Part shown: piece by piece, positions 10,409-24,110 of the stretch | Layout of the letters: every line of letters begins with the position of its first letter | Numbering within the stretch: the stretch's first letter is position 1 | Source of the DNA: Acridotheres tristis | Taxonomy: Eukaryota; Chordata; Aves; Passeriformes; Sturnidae | Direction of reading: 5' to 3' | Length of the DNA stretch: 64,000 nt | Assembly: GCA_037013685.1 (NCBI GenBank) | Contig: CM072888.1 | Location: forward strand, 6,739,034 to 6,803,033 | Notes under the pieces: model-generated | Seen by the model: only the letters and a program-made list of their open reading frames with translations | What the model was told of the DNA's origin: nothing | Databases searched by the model: none | Translations under genes and position numbers: made by a program

Positions 10409-13400
10409 GTGCTCTTCCTACTGGATCCCACTTTTGTCAGCCTTTCCCCCTCTTACCCCATCTTCAACAGCCTCTTGCTACTTTTTCTCCAGATTAACAG
10501 CTCTTATTGTGCCTTTAGGCACCATAATTTTCTATCAATTGTTAGGAAATTTATCAGCATTATTATGAACTCTTCCTTTTCTTTTTTTCTTTTCTCCAGA
10601 AAGCAACATAATTTCTGGATTTTTAGACTATCTGCTCATCAATATATTGGTCTTTAAACTAAATCAAGTGTCTTTAACAAGAAATAGACTATTTTATTCA
10701 ATTAAATAGTATGAGCAACTAAGCATCTGCGTAGTGACATGGGTAAAATACATCATTTTAACCACTTCTCTTTATTTCCTAGACTGTTTAGAGTTAGTAG
10801 GTGTTATTGTAAAGGACCATTTGCCTGATCATGGCATACAAGAGCAGCTGTGGATACATCAAATAATGATTTCTATTATGTGCAGTTACAGCTCAAATGT
10901 GAAAAAAAACCCAAAACAAACCAAGTTGAAAATATTGGAGTTTTCAGAAATTTTCTGTTGATTGAAGAAGTTCTCTTGATGACCTGTCTGATACAAACTT
11001 GTGGTTAAAGTGGAAGAGAGATTTGAGCTCTTCTGGCTCTTGTCTGTAAGGGGGCAAAACAGTAGGAAGCTTCATGTTTCAGCTGGGAATAAGAGCTGGA
11101 GTTATTTTGATGAACTTGTTTTCCCTTGTAGCAGGAGAGAGCAGAGATTGATCAGCTCAGAGCCCAGTGACACAACTAGTAGGGCAAATCTTTCTATTTC
11201 CTTGGGTATGGGCTGTCTTCAACCACCTGCCAGGGCAGAAATTTCAACAAGAGGTTCAGGCATGAACTGAAAAAATATTTTTCAAATTTTATCATCTCAA
11301 CAAGAGAAAAAAGATTAGGTAACATACACATGAAGTAAAAGATTGTTGTTGCCTCTTTTTTTACTGTGATTTAGTATCTCTTACCTATTCTAGAAATCTT
11401 TGGAATTTGTAATTTTTCCTGACATGAAGTAATGTGCCTATTCTTACTTGACTAGGCTAAATTTCTGAAGTATTTTGGTTTTGTTGGTGTTTCCAGAATT
11501 ATTCTTTGGGTGAAAGTGTATGCTAATCCAAAAGCTCTGTACTAAATTATAAACTGCCTAAATGTGAAATGTAAGAGTGAGATTTTAAACCCTTTTTTCT
11601 CTGGTAGCTGGAGCATTGAAATTGTTCTCTTCATCAGTAGGCTTTGAGTGTATTAATTTTTTTTTTTCTTTCTAAAGAAGGTAACACTAATTCTACCTCT
11701 AGTATTCTTTCATAAAGAAGCCAGCAGTGAGACTGCTTGCAAAGTTTACACTTTTGATCATGATGTTTTAATTGCTTTCTGCCTCCAGGACTGTATGAGT
11801 GTCTCCTCACAGCGAAACAAATGCAGGGATCACAGGGTCAGTGAGCAAGAAGGATGGAGCAAGACATTTGGCTCTGAAGCTGAGAAGAAAAAAACAACGA
11901 ATCCTAGCAAAACCCAAACAAATTAAAAGAAAGTGCCTTCAAATAACTGTCAAAAAAAAAAAAAAGAGCAAAACCCTTCAGCTCACCAGATTTAAAATCT
12001 GCAAACAGAAGGAATAGGAGATGGGCATCTGATTTTTCTTATTTTCACAGGACCTAAATTTTCAGTTTGCAGCAACTATGTTTGTTCTAACAGGTCATGT
12101 GTGTAAATAGATTAACTGAAAGGACTAAAAGAAGAGAAAACAAAAAAGGCAACTCTTAACTCTTGGACTAGGCAATTATATATTTCATAATTTTTTGGAC
12201 TGGCTTGAAATTCATCATTGTGGCAAACACCAGAAACCTAGTGGATGATCTTTTTATTTTTCATGTCTGCATTTCATCTTGTCAATCCTCTTTTCCTCTA
12301 ATGTTTTTTTAAATAGTTTTTATGTAATTTGACACACATACACAGGTTTCTGCTCCAGCATTCAGAGAGTTTAGACTCTTTCTGAAGATGTGGCTGTACA
12401 GGAACTTTGAAGGCTTGTGCCACATAAAAGGAGCTGCAATTCCATTACTGATGCTGACTTTTTTTTCTGAGTGACTTTTTTTTTTAAAAAATTTCAAATT
12501 GGCTTTTATTTCTGTGACTCTGGTTTGTGAATTTATACTTTTAAACAATTTTTCCCCTTCTAAACTTGTGTATATGCCTAAAAGGTAATTCAAAAAGCTT
12601 TCTTTCAAAAGGTACAGCCTTTCTCTCTGTGTTTACATTGTGTATTGTCAGTTGAAGGACATTTTCTAAACCAATGTGTGCTGTGGCATGTATGATTTGC
12701 AAGGAGGATCAAACTCTGTCTGAGTGTTCATATCTAACTGAAGGGTTTTAAACTGAAAGGCTGAAGTGATATATTTCCAACCCTCTCCATGTAAATATGT
12801 AATGATTTTGTAAGTTACTAATCTCTGCCACAATAAATCAGTTCTTAATTAGAATTTAAAAAATAAGTAACCATTGCTCAGAGACAGTTTTTCCACTCTT
12901 GAAAATTAGCTGACAAGCCTTCAAGGCATATATTTGTCTTTGCCTAGGTCATCTTTGGAACACATCTCTGTGTTGAATCCTACATATTTTTATCAATCTA
13001 GCAGAACACCCAAGCTGTAATTTTTATCTGTGATCTCTCTTTCCTTTTCCCCTGATTCATCTGACAGTTCTCACACCTACTGACATGTAATTGTACTGGC
13101 TTAATGGCTGTGATTAAATTCACGATTGAGGAGGACTCCCACTGAAATCTCCTTACTCCTGACATCTGAACTGGAGTTGTTGTGGCTGGTTCTTGTTCCT
13201 AATCAAGATGCTGCAAGGCTGCTAGTGATGGTTTGCAGTGGTCCAGGGACAGGGAATTTTTCAGGGGAGTGGATATTGTTTTGAGGATGTGTGTGGCTGA
13301 GATGAGATTAATGACTTCTCCTTCAGCTTATTATTTGCAGAAAAGGTTTCTGAGCGATACATTTACCCTGGAAGAAATTATAAGACACTCTGGTAATGCC

Positions 13401-16400
13401 AAATGTTTTCTGAAAAATTGGTATTACATCTTTTGTATTGACTGAAGAAATAAAATGTGTGTTCTGATAAACCTAAAGTGATGCTTATGTGTCTTCCTCT
13501 TTTCATGTTTCCTGGGTGGAAAACTTAGAAAGTGTTGAAGCCAACAATATTCTTGTTGCCAGCTACTTTGGCTGCCAGCTCCAGTGCAGATTATCTGAAT
13601 AGACATAACAAATGGTACAGGATCTAAGTGATTTCCAACAGAGAGCAACTTACAGGGGTTCCTGCAGAATCAATTACCAAAATCCCATACCAAATGTGGT
13701 AACAGCTTCTAGAGCTCTTCTAAGCTGGAAGCCATCCTCACCTGCTATCTCATAGCTTTGCTTTACAGGGTTTTACACATTTTAGAGATGCTGTTAACTG
13801 CAGCTAGGAATGTAATGCTGTGGTTTTGATTTCAGACCCTGTTTAAGCAATACTCTCTCTTGTTAGATTGATCATAGCACACTGACAGGGGTTCTGTGGA
13901 GAGAAGATATTTATTCATTATCTGCACATTATAGATATGTATATTGTTAAATTTAGATTGATTCTGGACACAATCTTGGAACACCTTCACAAGTAGTGTT
14001 TAGTCATTCTGATAATTTTACACAAGTGGATGCATTTGATTCCTTGGTGTTCTGAAAGGACGTTTGGTTTCTTTGAGAGAATCTTGCTATAAATTATGTG
14101 TTTTTTATACTTACAGCCGTTCCTTACTGCAAATCTTTGTTTTAGGAGTTAAAATGGTCTTATTGTGTAAAAGGATTTTGACTGTAATAATGATTTGCTT
14201 GCATGAAAACACTTCAAACATCTTATTAAAAAAGCATTACAGTTCAAGAGGGCTTTGGCCCAATAAGCTATTTAATAATGTTAAAGGCCACAGTGTCTTT
14301 GGTTTAGAAACAAAGAAAAACAGCCTGATACATAGTGATAAAAAGGAGATACTCAATTCAAATTTACACCTATGTTGTTTAAGAGTTGAAAATCTATATC
14401 ACGGTATTGTGTTTTAACATTTTATTTCCTTTTGGTATATAAATATTTTTTAGATTTATGCTCATGTGAAAATTTTATGGTTTTCTTTCTTTCTTTTGTC
14501 CTTAATAGTTTATTCCTAAACAGTTTTACTAAATCAGGTAAAAAACATAACAATTGTTTAACTGTTTTGTTTTCCTCTATTTATTTTACATTCTTGAGCT
14601 TGGAGAGCTCCTTTCAACATGAAAGCTAGTGTGCAATATAATATTCACTTAAACTACATCAAATCTAGAGATAAATATGCTGCTGAATTAACTCACCATG
14701 GTCAGTGTTTTAATAGAAATTTAAAAGAATTTGTATCTTCAGAGGCTGCTGTTGCCTTTAACTTTCCTAGATGATTAGAGTATTGGAGTCAATATTGCTC
14801 AATTAATTTTAGTAATAGGCTCAGTGGTCTGGAAGCAGTACTTTTTTGTTTATTTATTTGGGTCACGCTCATAGGATAGATAAAATTCTTGAACCTACAG
14901 CAGCTCTTGGCAGTTTGAAAATTAGTGTTAATTAAGTTCTCTTCTTATATTCCTTCAAGCTAAAGTGCAATTGATGAGATATCATGGAAATACAATAAAT
15001 TCCGAAGCTATTTCATAAACACAGTAATTTAGCCTGAATTAAATGCTTCATCAATGGAGACAAGTGAATTCTTTAAAGCCATAATTTTTGGTGTTTGGAA
15101 ATACCTCAGAATTCTTATATATGCATTTGTAATTCTGGGAAGTAGAGAATCAGGAGTGAGATGAGAAGACGTGATGCACATACAGATCTTTACAGAAATG
15201 GATGTGTCTGCTAACCCAGTCCTGCAGTTGGGGAATCAGGGACTGATACTGTGTCAGTATGCTGGGTATTTTAATATTTTTCTCCCTTCTTAAATCTGCA
15301 TTATATTTATATTGAACATTTTGCTTGAACTGAGAAGAAAATTTTTCAATTTGATGTGATTTATTGGAGTTATTTGCAAAGGATTGTAATAATACCATTG
15401 AATGTATTTCCTCCAAAGTGAGAACAGTAGTTACCTGTTGTACAGTTTAATTGAATGCTTAATTTATTCTTCAGAAAGCAGTTTGTTCTCTCCAGAGAAC
15501 TACTGGTTGAAGATTGAAAAGTAATGTTTTTTCCTCTGATCTTGCATAACAAAGGCACCGTGGCTGTTCAGATGGGAACAGCTGTTCCTATCCTTTCAAA
15601 ATCTGAACTGTGCTCCTTTTTTTTTCCTAGGAGGAAGAAGAAAAAAAGATCCTGATCACTTCATGGTATTGACCACTCAGGGTTCTTATTCCAAGGGGAC
15701 TATTTTCTGCATTTAGGGAATGAGTACTGAAAGATGTACTTAATAGCTTTGACATCACAGTCTTTGCACAAAAATGCAACAATGAGAATCTGAAATCTGG
15801 CCCTGGGGAATGTGATCTTGTGCAAACTGACACTGTTTTACCTCCAGACTATCAGTGTTCTCAAAGCAAGCCTGTTCAAATTCATTGAGCAGAATGCCAC
15901 GTGGGAATAATTTCAGCTGTTCTCAAAAATCTGTGCATCACTTTCTACCTCAGTCTCGACCTTTGGAGTTACTGAGAGCTGCTACTCTGTTTTGGAGAGG
16001 GCAAACAAAATTTAGTGGGTTTTTTTTTCCCCCTCACATTTTTTAATGTGAGATAGAAATGGCTCTTTTCCTTCAGTTGTTTTTATTCAGCCTGTATATA
16101 GACTGTGAAGCTCAAAATCCAAAAAAGGACCTGAATCCAAAGTCCAAAATTTTACTTGGTGCGATCTAAGGAAAATTATTCTGCTGGCATGGACAGAACT
16201 GATATTAATTTGATATAACTTGAAATATTTGACTTCCAGCTAAAGATACCTCTTTCTCTCTCTCTCTTATTGGTTAGATGAGTGTACAAAAAGATGATTT
16301 TAAGGTGACTCTTGGGTATCAATTACAAATGGAAAAGAATCATATGTCTGACAGAATAATGATGATGACAAGAGTTATTTTAGGACTTTTCAGTAAAATA

Positions 16401-19400
16401 TGACACATAGAGTGCTGTCTTTTCTCTTGAGGACGTTGTGTTTTCCAGCACTTCAGTGATACTTGAACACTGACAATGTGGCTGCCACAACATTTAAATG
16501 TGAACCTGGAGTTTGAAGGGGCTGATGAGGCTCTGTGGGGCTACTTTGGTGTTTCTGAGGAAGATTTGGTCTCTGCCCCCAGACTGCTCCAAGTGTAAAT
16601 GAGCGAGGCCAGGTAGAAGGAAATGGATTAGCAGAGACTGGCATGCCAGATTGTGATGGAAAATATGGAATAACCCGTTGACTATCCTAACTTTTGTGAA
16701 CTCTCATCAGCTAGGTAGATATTTCTGGGAATTTGCTGCTGTTGCCCCATGCTCACACTGGGATGTGCTGGCTCAGTTTCCTTGAAGTTCACATTTGTGT
16801 TGCCAACAGACACAGCTGGAGTGCCTTTGGAGTCTGGATGCAGCAGCAGAGTGGGTTTTTACATGATTTTGCAGCATAAGTGCTTAAGAGTCAAACCTCT
16901 CTGATGTTTAGCTTAATAAACCAAAGAACTGAGACCCTTTTATCTCTGACAGCAACACGAAGGATACTTCTGTCATCATAAATGTTTGCTAATATCTCTT
17001 TAAGTGACAGGTCTCATAATTTTGTTTTGCATGATGCTTTATGATAATTAAATAAAAACCAAAAATCATGCTGCATTGTTTTTAAATCAGATATTGTTAA
17101 TGTCTTGAAATGTTATGTTTTGATAATAAAATTAAATCTCTTTGCGTGGAGAATGAATTGAAAACTCCTTTAAAAATCCTTTTTTTTCTGTGAGGACTGG
17201 AAATTACTGTGAAGCTCTTGGAATTAATTTGAATAACTGCTTTTCAGAGGCAAAATTCATCCAACTTTTATAAGTATTGTCCCTATGCTTTTTTTTTTTA
17301 AATCATTTGCAAACATAAATTTCCGGTATAGTAACTTTTTTTGACAGCTGTACCAGCTCGGATAATTTGTATCATGAACAATTTGTAAATAATGGGGAAC
17401 TTAAATGACAGAAGTTTCTGTAACCCAGGGCCCTGTGCTGTACAGCAGAGATACAAGGGCTTAGAGAAACAGGTCTCTGATATGTCATGGAAAGGTATAC
17501 CTGATATTAAGACAATTGAAAAATCTGGTCTGGAATTTTATTTATAGGGTGTGCAGATTTGGAATTATTTGAGATGAACAAGGCTAAATTTAATTCCTTT
17601 CTCTTTGTAACCTACTGCTTGATAGCTTGGTTGCTTTTAAAACAGATTTTCTATTTATTATTGGTGGTTTTTCAACATAAACTTTTAAGAGCAAGCCATA
17701 GGAATTGCATGCTCAACTCTCATTTAATTCAGAGATTCGAGCATCTTAGTACTTTAGTATCCTTTGAACTTTGCAACCTTTGTGTATGCTTTTGAGAATC
17801 ATGGGTTAGCAGCTGCTTAGTTTGACTGTTTTCTGTTCACACTGGTTATCTTAGTAAGGCATGACACATTTATACTAATAACTAATAAGAGAACAATGTT
17901 TCATTTTCAATTTTGAAAGAATAAAATGCATAGGTCTTGCCTAAGGGGTTTTACAGAGTGCCAGGGCTTTTGTTAAGTTAAATGGGTCAAAGGAAATCCA
18001 TGTGTTTTAAGAATTTGATAACTTAAAATTCTGCATCTTTCAAAATCCTCATCTCAGAGAAGACTTCTCTTGGAGAGAAACCCAACGAAAGAAATCAGAT
18101 TAAGCTGATCCATTGGACTATGTGTAGCTTATATCTGCCAACTGTAGCACCAGCAAGTATTATATGTTCTCTGAATTTCTACCTGTTCCCCCTTGAAATT
18201 GAGTTTCTTCCTCTGGGGATGCTGGGGAAGCTGAAAACAACCCAAAGCTGTGTGTAATTCTGCTGGGTGCTGGTTTTGGAAGTAAAGATTTTTTTTGTTT
18301 AAACATCACCACATTTATCAAGAGTGTATATGAATGTATACATTTGTTCTTCAGTTTTTGTTTTTCTCTCATGGTGCTAGGTATGGATATTTCCAGACTA
18401 TGAATAATAAAGTGTTTAAAAGTGGTTTTAAACTGCATGCTGAATTTTTTTGGGCTGCTGCAACTGTTACCACCTGCATGACCTAATGCCCCTCCACTCA
18501 TGGTTGGCTGTGTGCCTTGTCCTGCTGCTGCATAGGGTGAAAGAATGTGAGACAGCAGAGCCTTGCCTGGTATCTACAAGTGGAGATAGAGGACCCTTAC
18601 ATGTGATAGTTGATTCAAAAAGTGGCAGTTTCTCTAATCTGAGCAGTAGGTGGCTGAATTTTCAGTGTGTGCATGTTTTGAACTAATTTTATGCTTTTAT
18701 GCTTTTAACCCTTGTTATAGAATAGTTTCTGTTTCTGGTACTGTATTATAACATATATCCATATAGGTGCTCTAGCAGGGTAGAAAACTTGTTAGACATG
18801 AATAAAAGTTACAAAAACTGTTAAAAAAAAATAAAAGTCAAGTGAGTTTGTGTTACACTTAGATGGATTTTTTTTTCTCCAGCAATCTTGCAATCCAATG
18901 CCTAATATTTACAAATCAATGTGTGTTAACAGCTCCTGCTGTATTTTTCATGAAGGGTTGATGGCTTCATTTGGGATAAGAAAAATTTAAAGAACTTTAA
19001 GGATTTTATATTATCTTCATCTCTTTTATTGACTTCCTTTTTTTTTTTTTTCTTCTCAGGGAGATGGGGAAGTTTGCTGGAATAAGTCTTTTAGAAAGCC
19101 TTTAGAACAGCATCCAAGAACTTCTGTGTGCTCTTCAGACATGCAGTCTGCAGCAGGGCCCTGCAGTGTATTCATCTAAAGTGGAAACTTCACTTGAACT
19201 ATATGTGGCTGTACACTATAAGTATTTTCTACAACAAATTTCTTCTATTTTACTGTTGTGATGGAAAAAAAATACAGCTGAGAGAAAAATTCTCTCATGC
19301 TCAGGATTTGTAGGCACTCATAGTAGACAATATTCCCAGAAAATTGACCGACTTCCTGTTAGACTAATACATAGGAATAAAAGGCACAATTGTTACTCAT

Positions 19401-19508
19401 TTGTGTAGCTCAGCCAAAGGAGGATATACAAAATTTCTGTCCTGATCATCACTGCTAATATAAAACTCTCTTCAGATAACTGATTGCTTATTTTTTGCTC
19501 CTTTGCAG
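10409..19508. other. Unique AT-rich DNA without a clear gene
   Basis: No repeat family was recognised apart from a CT run at 16254-16268 and short homopolymers. An acceptor at 11788 precedes a 45-codon open frame (11789-11926) with no good matching donor. The region 14640-15130 is rich in AATTAA-type motifs and may include conserved noncoding DNA. Nothing else is supported. Confidence 0.5.
16254..16268. repeat. CT dinucleotide run
   Basis: About seven CT units, preceded by an interrupted CTTT stretch. Confidence 0.75.
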
Positions 19509-19565
19509 TTGAGGTCATCACCTTGGAAACTCCCAAAGAAATCCTGCAGTTACTAATTAGCACAG
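19509..19565 (+). CDS. Candidate internal coding exon, 57 bp, phase 1-1
   Basis: A long T-rich tract ending GCTCCTTTGCAG (acceptor at 19508) and a near-consensus donor, CACAG before GTAAGA at 19566, bracket 57 bases. Two of the three frames contain stops. The open frame, entering with two bases and leaving with one, reads EVITLETPKEILQLLIST. The exit base G joins the GA that opens the candidate exon at 21832 to make a Gly codon, so the phases agree. The peptide has no Cys, Trp, Phe, His or Met and looks unlike a chance translation of AT-rich DNA. I do not recognise a protein family. The start of the gene may be the signal-peptide-like exon at 5205 or may lie elsewhere. Confidence 0.38.
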
Positions 19566-20449
19566 GTAAGAGGGATATATCTCATTTTTCTTCACTTATT
19601 GTTAACCTCAGAAGTGTGTTCTTGTTCCCTTTTTCTTGTAGAAAAGTTGGGACTTTTTTACTGCTGTTTTCCTTCCTTCATGTACTCTCCATTTTTATAC
19701 ATCTGGTTATTTACAGATCCTGCATTTAGCATCCAAATTATTTTAATAATACCTTTTTTTGCATGTGCAATAAAATACCTTTTTTTTTGGTCCTAGAACA
19801 GGTTTCAAGAACACGTTGCTCTGTTGAGTCAGCTGCACATTTTTCTTCCTTCAGACCTCTTTTTTATTTAATTTTCATTTGCTATTTCATCCGTGCCCAT
19901 GTTGTCACCCTTTACCACAAAACAGTGAACTTTCTTCCTTTTATTTAATTAATGTGTCTCTCCCTTCTGAGTCCATATTTTTTTTTGTTGCCAGAATTTT
20001 CTGGCTTCTGTTTCTGGGCTTAACACTGAAACCAGTGGATGGATGGGTAGGTGAGAAGTCAGTGTACATTGCAAGTAAAGGTGAAGTATCATCTGTCTCC
20101 CCTATGCCAAATCTCAGTGCAAAGTTTGAAAATGCCTTGAAGGCTGTTGGTTTAAGAAGAAGATGTTCACAGTAATTCATTCCAAAGTACAGGGCAGAAA
20201 CACCAAAACAAGTTAACAGATTGTAAATTGGCACATGTGCTTCACCAACATCTCTCTATTGCCTTCCTAGATTTCAATATTTAGTAAGTGTCCAGTCTCT
20301 TAAGCAGGAATAAAAATTGGTGAGAACAACCCCAGTAAGTTATTTTCCAATAAATAGGAATGAGTTTTTTGATTAAAGAATAGTAATTGGCTTTTGTATG
20401 TTAGCAGTATGGCCTGGAGCAATTTTACAATAACCCTCTATGTGCTTGC

Positions 20450-20546
20450 AAAAAACCCACAAAAATCTAAAAGAAGAAAAACAAAAACAAACCTCAACCA
20501 AACAAATACTCAATCAGCCAACACACCAAAAAAAACCCTAATAACA
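20450..20546. repeat. A-rich low-complexity stretch
   Basis: The stretch consists of AAAAAC/AAACAAA-like segments broken by CC pairs. It has no recognisable parent element. The 64-codon open frame across it is rich in Lys, Asn and Thr because of this composition. Confidence 0.6.
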
Positions 20547-20846
20547 CTGTTGTTTTCAACAAATGCAGTTACTGTACTTCTTAATTAATTTTTAGTGAGC
20601 TGTCAATAAGTATTAGTCCATTAAATGCAGAATTTAATGAGCTGGGATTATGATTTACGTGACTTCTGACTTGCTTGCTATTTACAATTTCTAGTAAATG
20701 TTGCCCTTGGCAAAATAAGCATACTTAATTTATAGCCTGTGGGTGAGCAATTATTTTTGATTTTAGTGTCACTAAATGTCACTAAAATTCTGTCTGTTTT
20801 AAGGGTGGAAATGCACTGTTCTATTGCAAGAGTTTGCAAATGTGTT

Positions 20847-21075
20847 TGTGTTGGTTTTGGCTGTGGTAGGGTTAATTTTCTTTGCAGTGTCTGGTATGGG
20901 CCTGTGTTTTGTATTTGTGCTGTAAATTGTGTTGATAATTGAGGGATGTTTCTGCTCTTGCTGAGCAGTGCTCTTGACACAGGGTCATGGCCTTTTCTGC
21001 TCCTCAGACTGCCTTAACAGTGACAAGATTGGGTGTGATAAGACTTTGCAAGGGGACACAACCGGAAGGGGACAG
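20847..21075 (+). mobile_element. Partial LTR of an avian endogenous retrovirus
   Basis: The piece starts TGTGTTGGTTTTGGCTG and continues GTTAATTTTCTTTGCAGTG, CTGGTATGGGCCTGTG, then GTTGATAATTGAGGGATG, and later GGGGACACAACCGG. This series matches my memory of the 5' (U3) part of a common avian retroviral LTR of the ERVL class. Similarity fades after about 21075, so the copy lacks its 3' half or is too diverged to follow. No flanking target duplication could be defined. It has no coding capacity. Confidence 0.65.
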
Positions 21076-21831
21076 AACTCCTTTTACTCTTTTATTTGCA
21101 AGGGCTTTGATGGAGAAAAAATAAAGAACTGAAGGAAAAGGGATAAAAGCTGTTATAGGCTGTTGTGGAAGGAGAAGGCCAGGAAGCATGTTTTTACCCC
21201 CAATTTTTCAGGCATCATGATTTGACTCCCATTGTCCCAGGCAAGGTCTTTTCATCCCACAGTATCTCTGATCAGGATCTGTTTGTAGTTCCTTTTCGGT
21301 CCCTGTGCTGGATGCAAGTTGACTCTGTAAGGACCAATGTTTTTGTGGCACTCCTGCTTACTCTGCTCACTTAGATACACACAGTCTTTCAGTGAGATGT
21401 GTAAAAGCAGAGCTGTGCAGAGCCTGGTGATACTGAAGGGGACCAGAATGTAACTACACTGGTTTGGCATTAACCTCTACTTTGCTAATCTGCCACATTC
21501 ACCAGTGGAGTGCTGTCTGCATGGTTTTGTACCTGGGTGACATTCAGGAAAGCACATCTGTCATTTAAGACAACAGTGAGATTGTGCTTTTATATGTGTC
21601 CATAATTAAAGCTGAATGGTCTGTGATTTTCTTCTAACCTTCAATTAAAAATGATGTTATTCCAAATAGTCCCAGGTCTGCTAGCAGAACAATTAAAATT
21701 CTGTTCTAAACTAAATGCAGGCTCAAAATGAAAATCAGACATATTTTAATTTGTCATTATGAAAATAATTGTTTCATAAGTCTGGTAAAACTTGCAGTTT
21801 GGAGAGGCCAAATCACTGAACTTTTCCATAG

Positions 21832-21899
21832 GACCATCTGCGAAATATGTTGAAATAGTGACAAACTTAGGCTCAAGAAGTGCTGTTAGTCAAATCAAG
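21832..21899 (+). CDS. Candidate internal coding exon, 68 bp, phase 1-0
   Basis: The acceptor CTTTTCCATAG (ending 21831) and an excellent donor, ATCAAG before GTAAGA at 21900, bracket 68 bases. Two of the three frames hit stops. The open one takes GA as the last two bases of a Gly codon shared with the exon at 19509, then reads 22 codons starting PSAKYVEIVTNLG and ending AVSQIK. It ends on a codon boundary, which matches the phase-0 start of the candidate at 26782. The piece again lacks Cys, Trp, Phe, His and Met. The product is unrecognised and no domain can be assigned from so short a stretch. Confidence 0.38.
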
Positions 21900-23249
21900 G
21901 TAAGAATTTGAGAGGCTGTCTTGTCTTGAGATGTGTTGATACTTAGCCACTTTGACCCTAGGGTTATACATGTTACAAGTTTTGTGCTTCAGATCCTCCC
22001 TGGATTTCTACTGCTGGTATGAATATGTGCTTATTCATATGGGGGAAAAGGAAAATGATTTCCTGAAAGCATTGTGCATGCAAAATTACAGATGGAGCAA
22101 AAGCTCTTGATGCTATCAGCTCAGTTCTCTCACCTGTTTTTATGCTGTTGTCACTGGGCACAGTGATAGTTACATTCCTTTATCTTGGAATTCCCAGAAG
22201 TCTTTCCTTGCCTATGGAGCAGTGAACACTTTTATCTGGGTATTGCTCTCCAAGAAACTTCCACAGAACACAGACATGCCCACTGCATTGGAAAAAGCAG
22301 AAAAGGCAAAGAGCTATGGCAAAAGGACATGCTCGACTTTGGGACAATGGGATATGAGACAGGAGCACCCCAATAATATCCCCAAGGACTGGGCAGAATC
22401 CAGTGATGAGCAATTTAACTGTTATCATTGTAACTCAGGACAAGGAATCCCATGGAGTATTTTTAATGTAATTATAGGTAGCTTTTATTGGGGACAGTTT
22501 CTGATGTAAAAGGACCAAGGAAAAACAAATTTAAACCCTTATAACTGCAGGAGGCTTGTCTTATAGACCCTTTCATCCCTGGAATTAAAACATAAGTAAA
22601 AAAGCTCTTTTTTTTTTTTTTCTAAGATTGTCTTTTTTTTCCCTCTTAAACATTAGAGATAAAATTAGACATAAGGCTGTTGTGCTACAAAATGATAAAG
22701 CATTAAAAGTATGATGTTTTTCTGAAATAGTGTGCATGTTTACAAACAAAAGTGCCTTTTACAAGGTTAAATAGGAAACTGAAAATCTATATATAAATAA
22801 GAAAATGCCATAAGCATTTATGTAAACAGGTAAATATTAAATACATGTCATATATTTTTATTTTATATATAGAAACATTGAAAAGTTACAGTAGGATATT
22901 AGTACAGTCTTCTAGCAAGAAATGTTAAGAAAAAAAGCACTTTGTAAGAGGTAACAGATAATTTTGTACAAGTTTTATTAAGAATTATATGACTCAGAGA
23001 AATAAGAAAAAGCAGAAGAGCAAGTAAAATAATTACAGTATCTAAAGTATCTGTCCACTTCTTTGGAATTATGAAGGAAAAAATTTCTTAGCTGCATCAT
23101 AAACTTCTATGGGGATGCTTGTGAAAGGATAAAATAATTAAGGTAACAGACATAAGTGTCCCTTGAGCTTCATTTTACAGGACACTGAAAGGAATTTGAA
23201 CTGCTGCCTTGATAGATTTATTTGTTATGATCATTCATGAATGAGCCCT

Positions 23250-24110
23250 CCTCTCCTGGAAGGGAGTAAGGATTTTTATAATAGCCAAAAGTGAGAGAGC
23301 TTGACTAACTGCATATGGTACAGGTCTGTGTCATGAATGAATGCTGACAGAGAGATTTTGGCACTGTGGAGTCAGATTAGCTGGAAGGGCATCCAGATGG
23401 ATGTATACACTTAGATCAGCTGGGAATTATTCTGGGCAAACTGTTTGCAAATAGTATTATGAAAGCCCTGGCCCTTGTGTAAATAAGGCATAAGTAAGTT
23501 AGCAAATAATGCATAAGTAAGGTTTGGTAAGTTAACTGATGCAGAAAAAGTGTTTATTTGGACAGAAGGACAATACATGTAAAGCATATTAGGCAGGCAG
23601 AAGCTTTGGAAATACATTTGCCAGTGATGAGGAATAGATCTGGTCCAAGCTGCAGAATGAGATTTAGCTTGACATTCAGATCGAGCTCTGGGTGGGAGCC
23701 CCAGACAAGAGGCAATGAACTGCCAACCTTTGGGGTGACAAAGGACAGGAAAGATGGGTAACACCAGCCAAGGGATGGAGACTGTGAGACATGGCAGGAG
23801 TCAAGAATTCCTCACGTTTTGGATAATGAAAGCAGATGAATATGAGTGACTCCAGCAAGGTGAATGAACACAGAGAGGGGGCAGGAATTGAAGGTCTGAG
23901 AAGGAAGAGTGAGACCTGTGCCTGGAGAGACTGAGGGGGTATCAAAGTCCTCTGTTGGTCCTTCTTTGGAGACTCCAGCTTGAGCTTTTTCTGTGTTACT
24001 GCCCTGTGAATAAACTGCTTTACAGAACGAAGTATCTGAGGCTGTGCTAAGGGAAAGCTGGTGAGGAAATCAGGTTTGGCTGTGAGTCAGGTGTGCAGAG
24101 TCAAATGGGC
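23250..24110 (+). mobile_element. Possible diverged LTR-like element
   Basis: The stretch is richer in G and purines than its flanks. Near its right end it holds GTGAATAAACTGCTTTACAG (AATAAA at 24009-24014), followed by ATCTGAGGCTGTGCTAAGG, which resembles the R/U5 region of avian retroviral LTRs. Neither end nor a target duplication can be placed, so the limits are approximate. The open frame at 24093-24398 that follows shows no retroviral protein signature. It could also be unrelated unique sequence. Confidence 0.33.

Noticed and set aside
22222..22509. 95-codon frame with CYHCNSGQ, like a retroviral zinc knuckle
   Set aside because: The spacing has no His or final Cys where a CX2CX4HX4C knuckle needs them, and no other gag-like feature is nearby.
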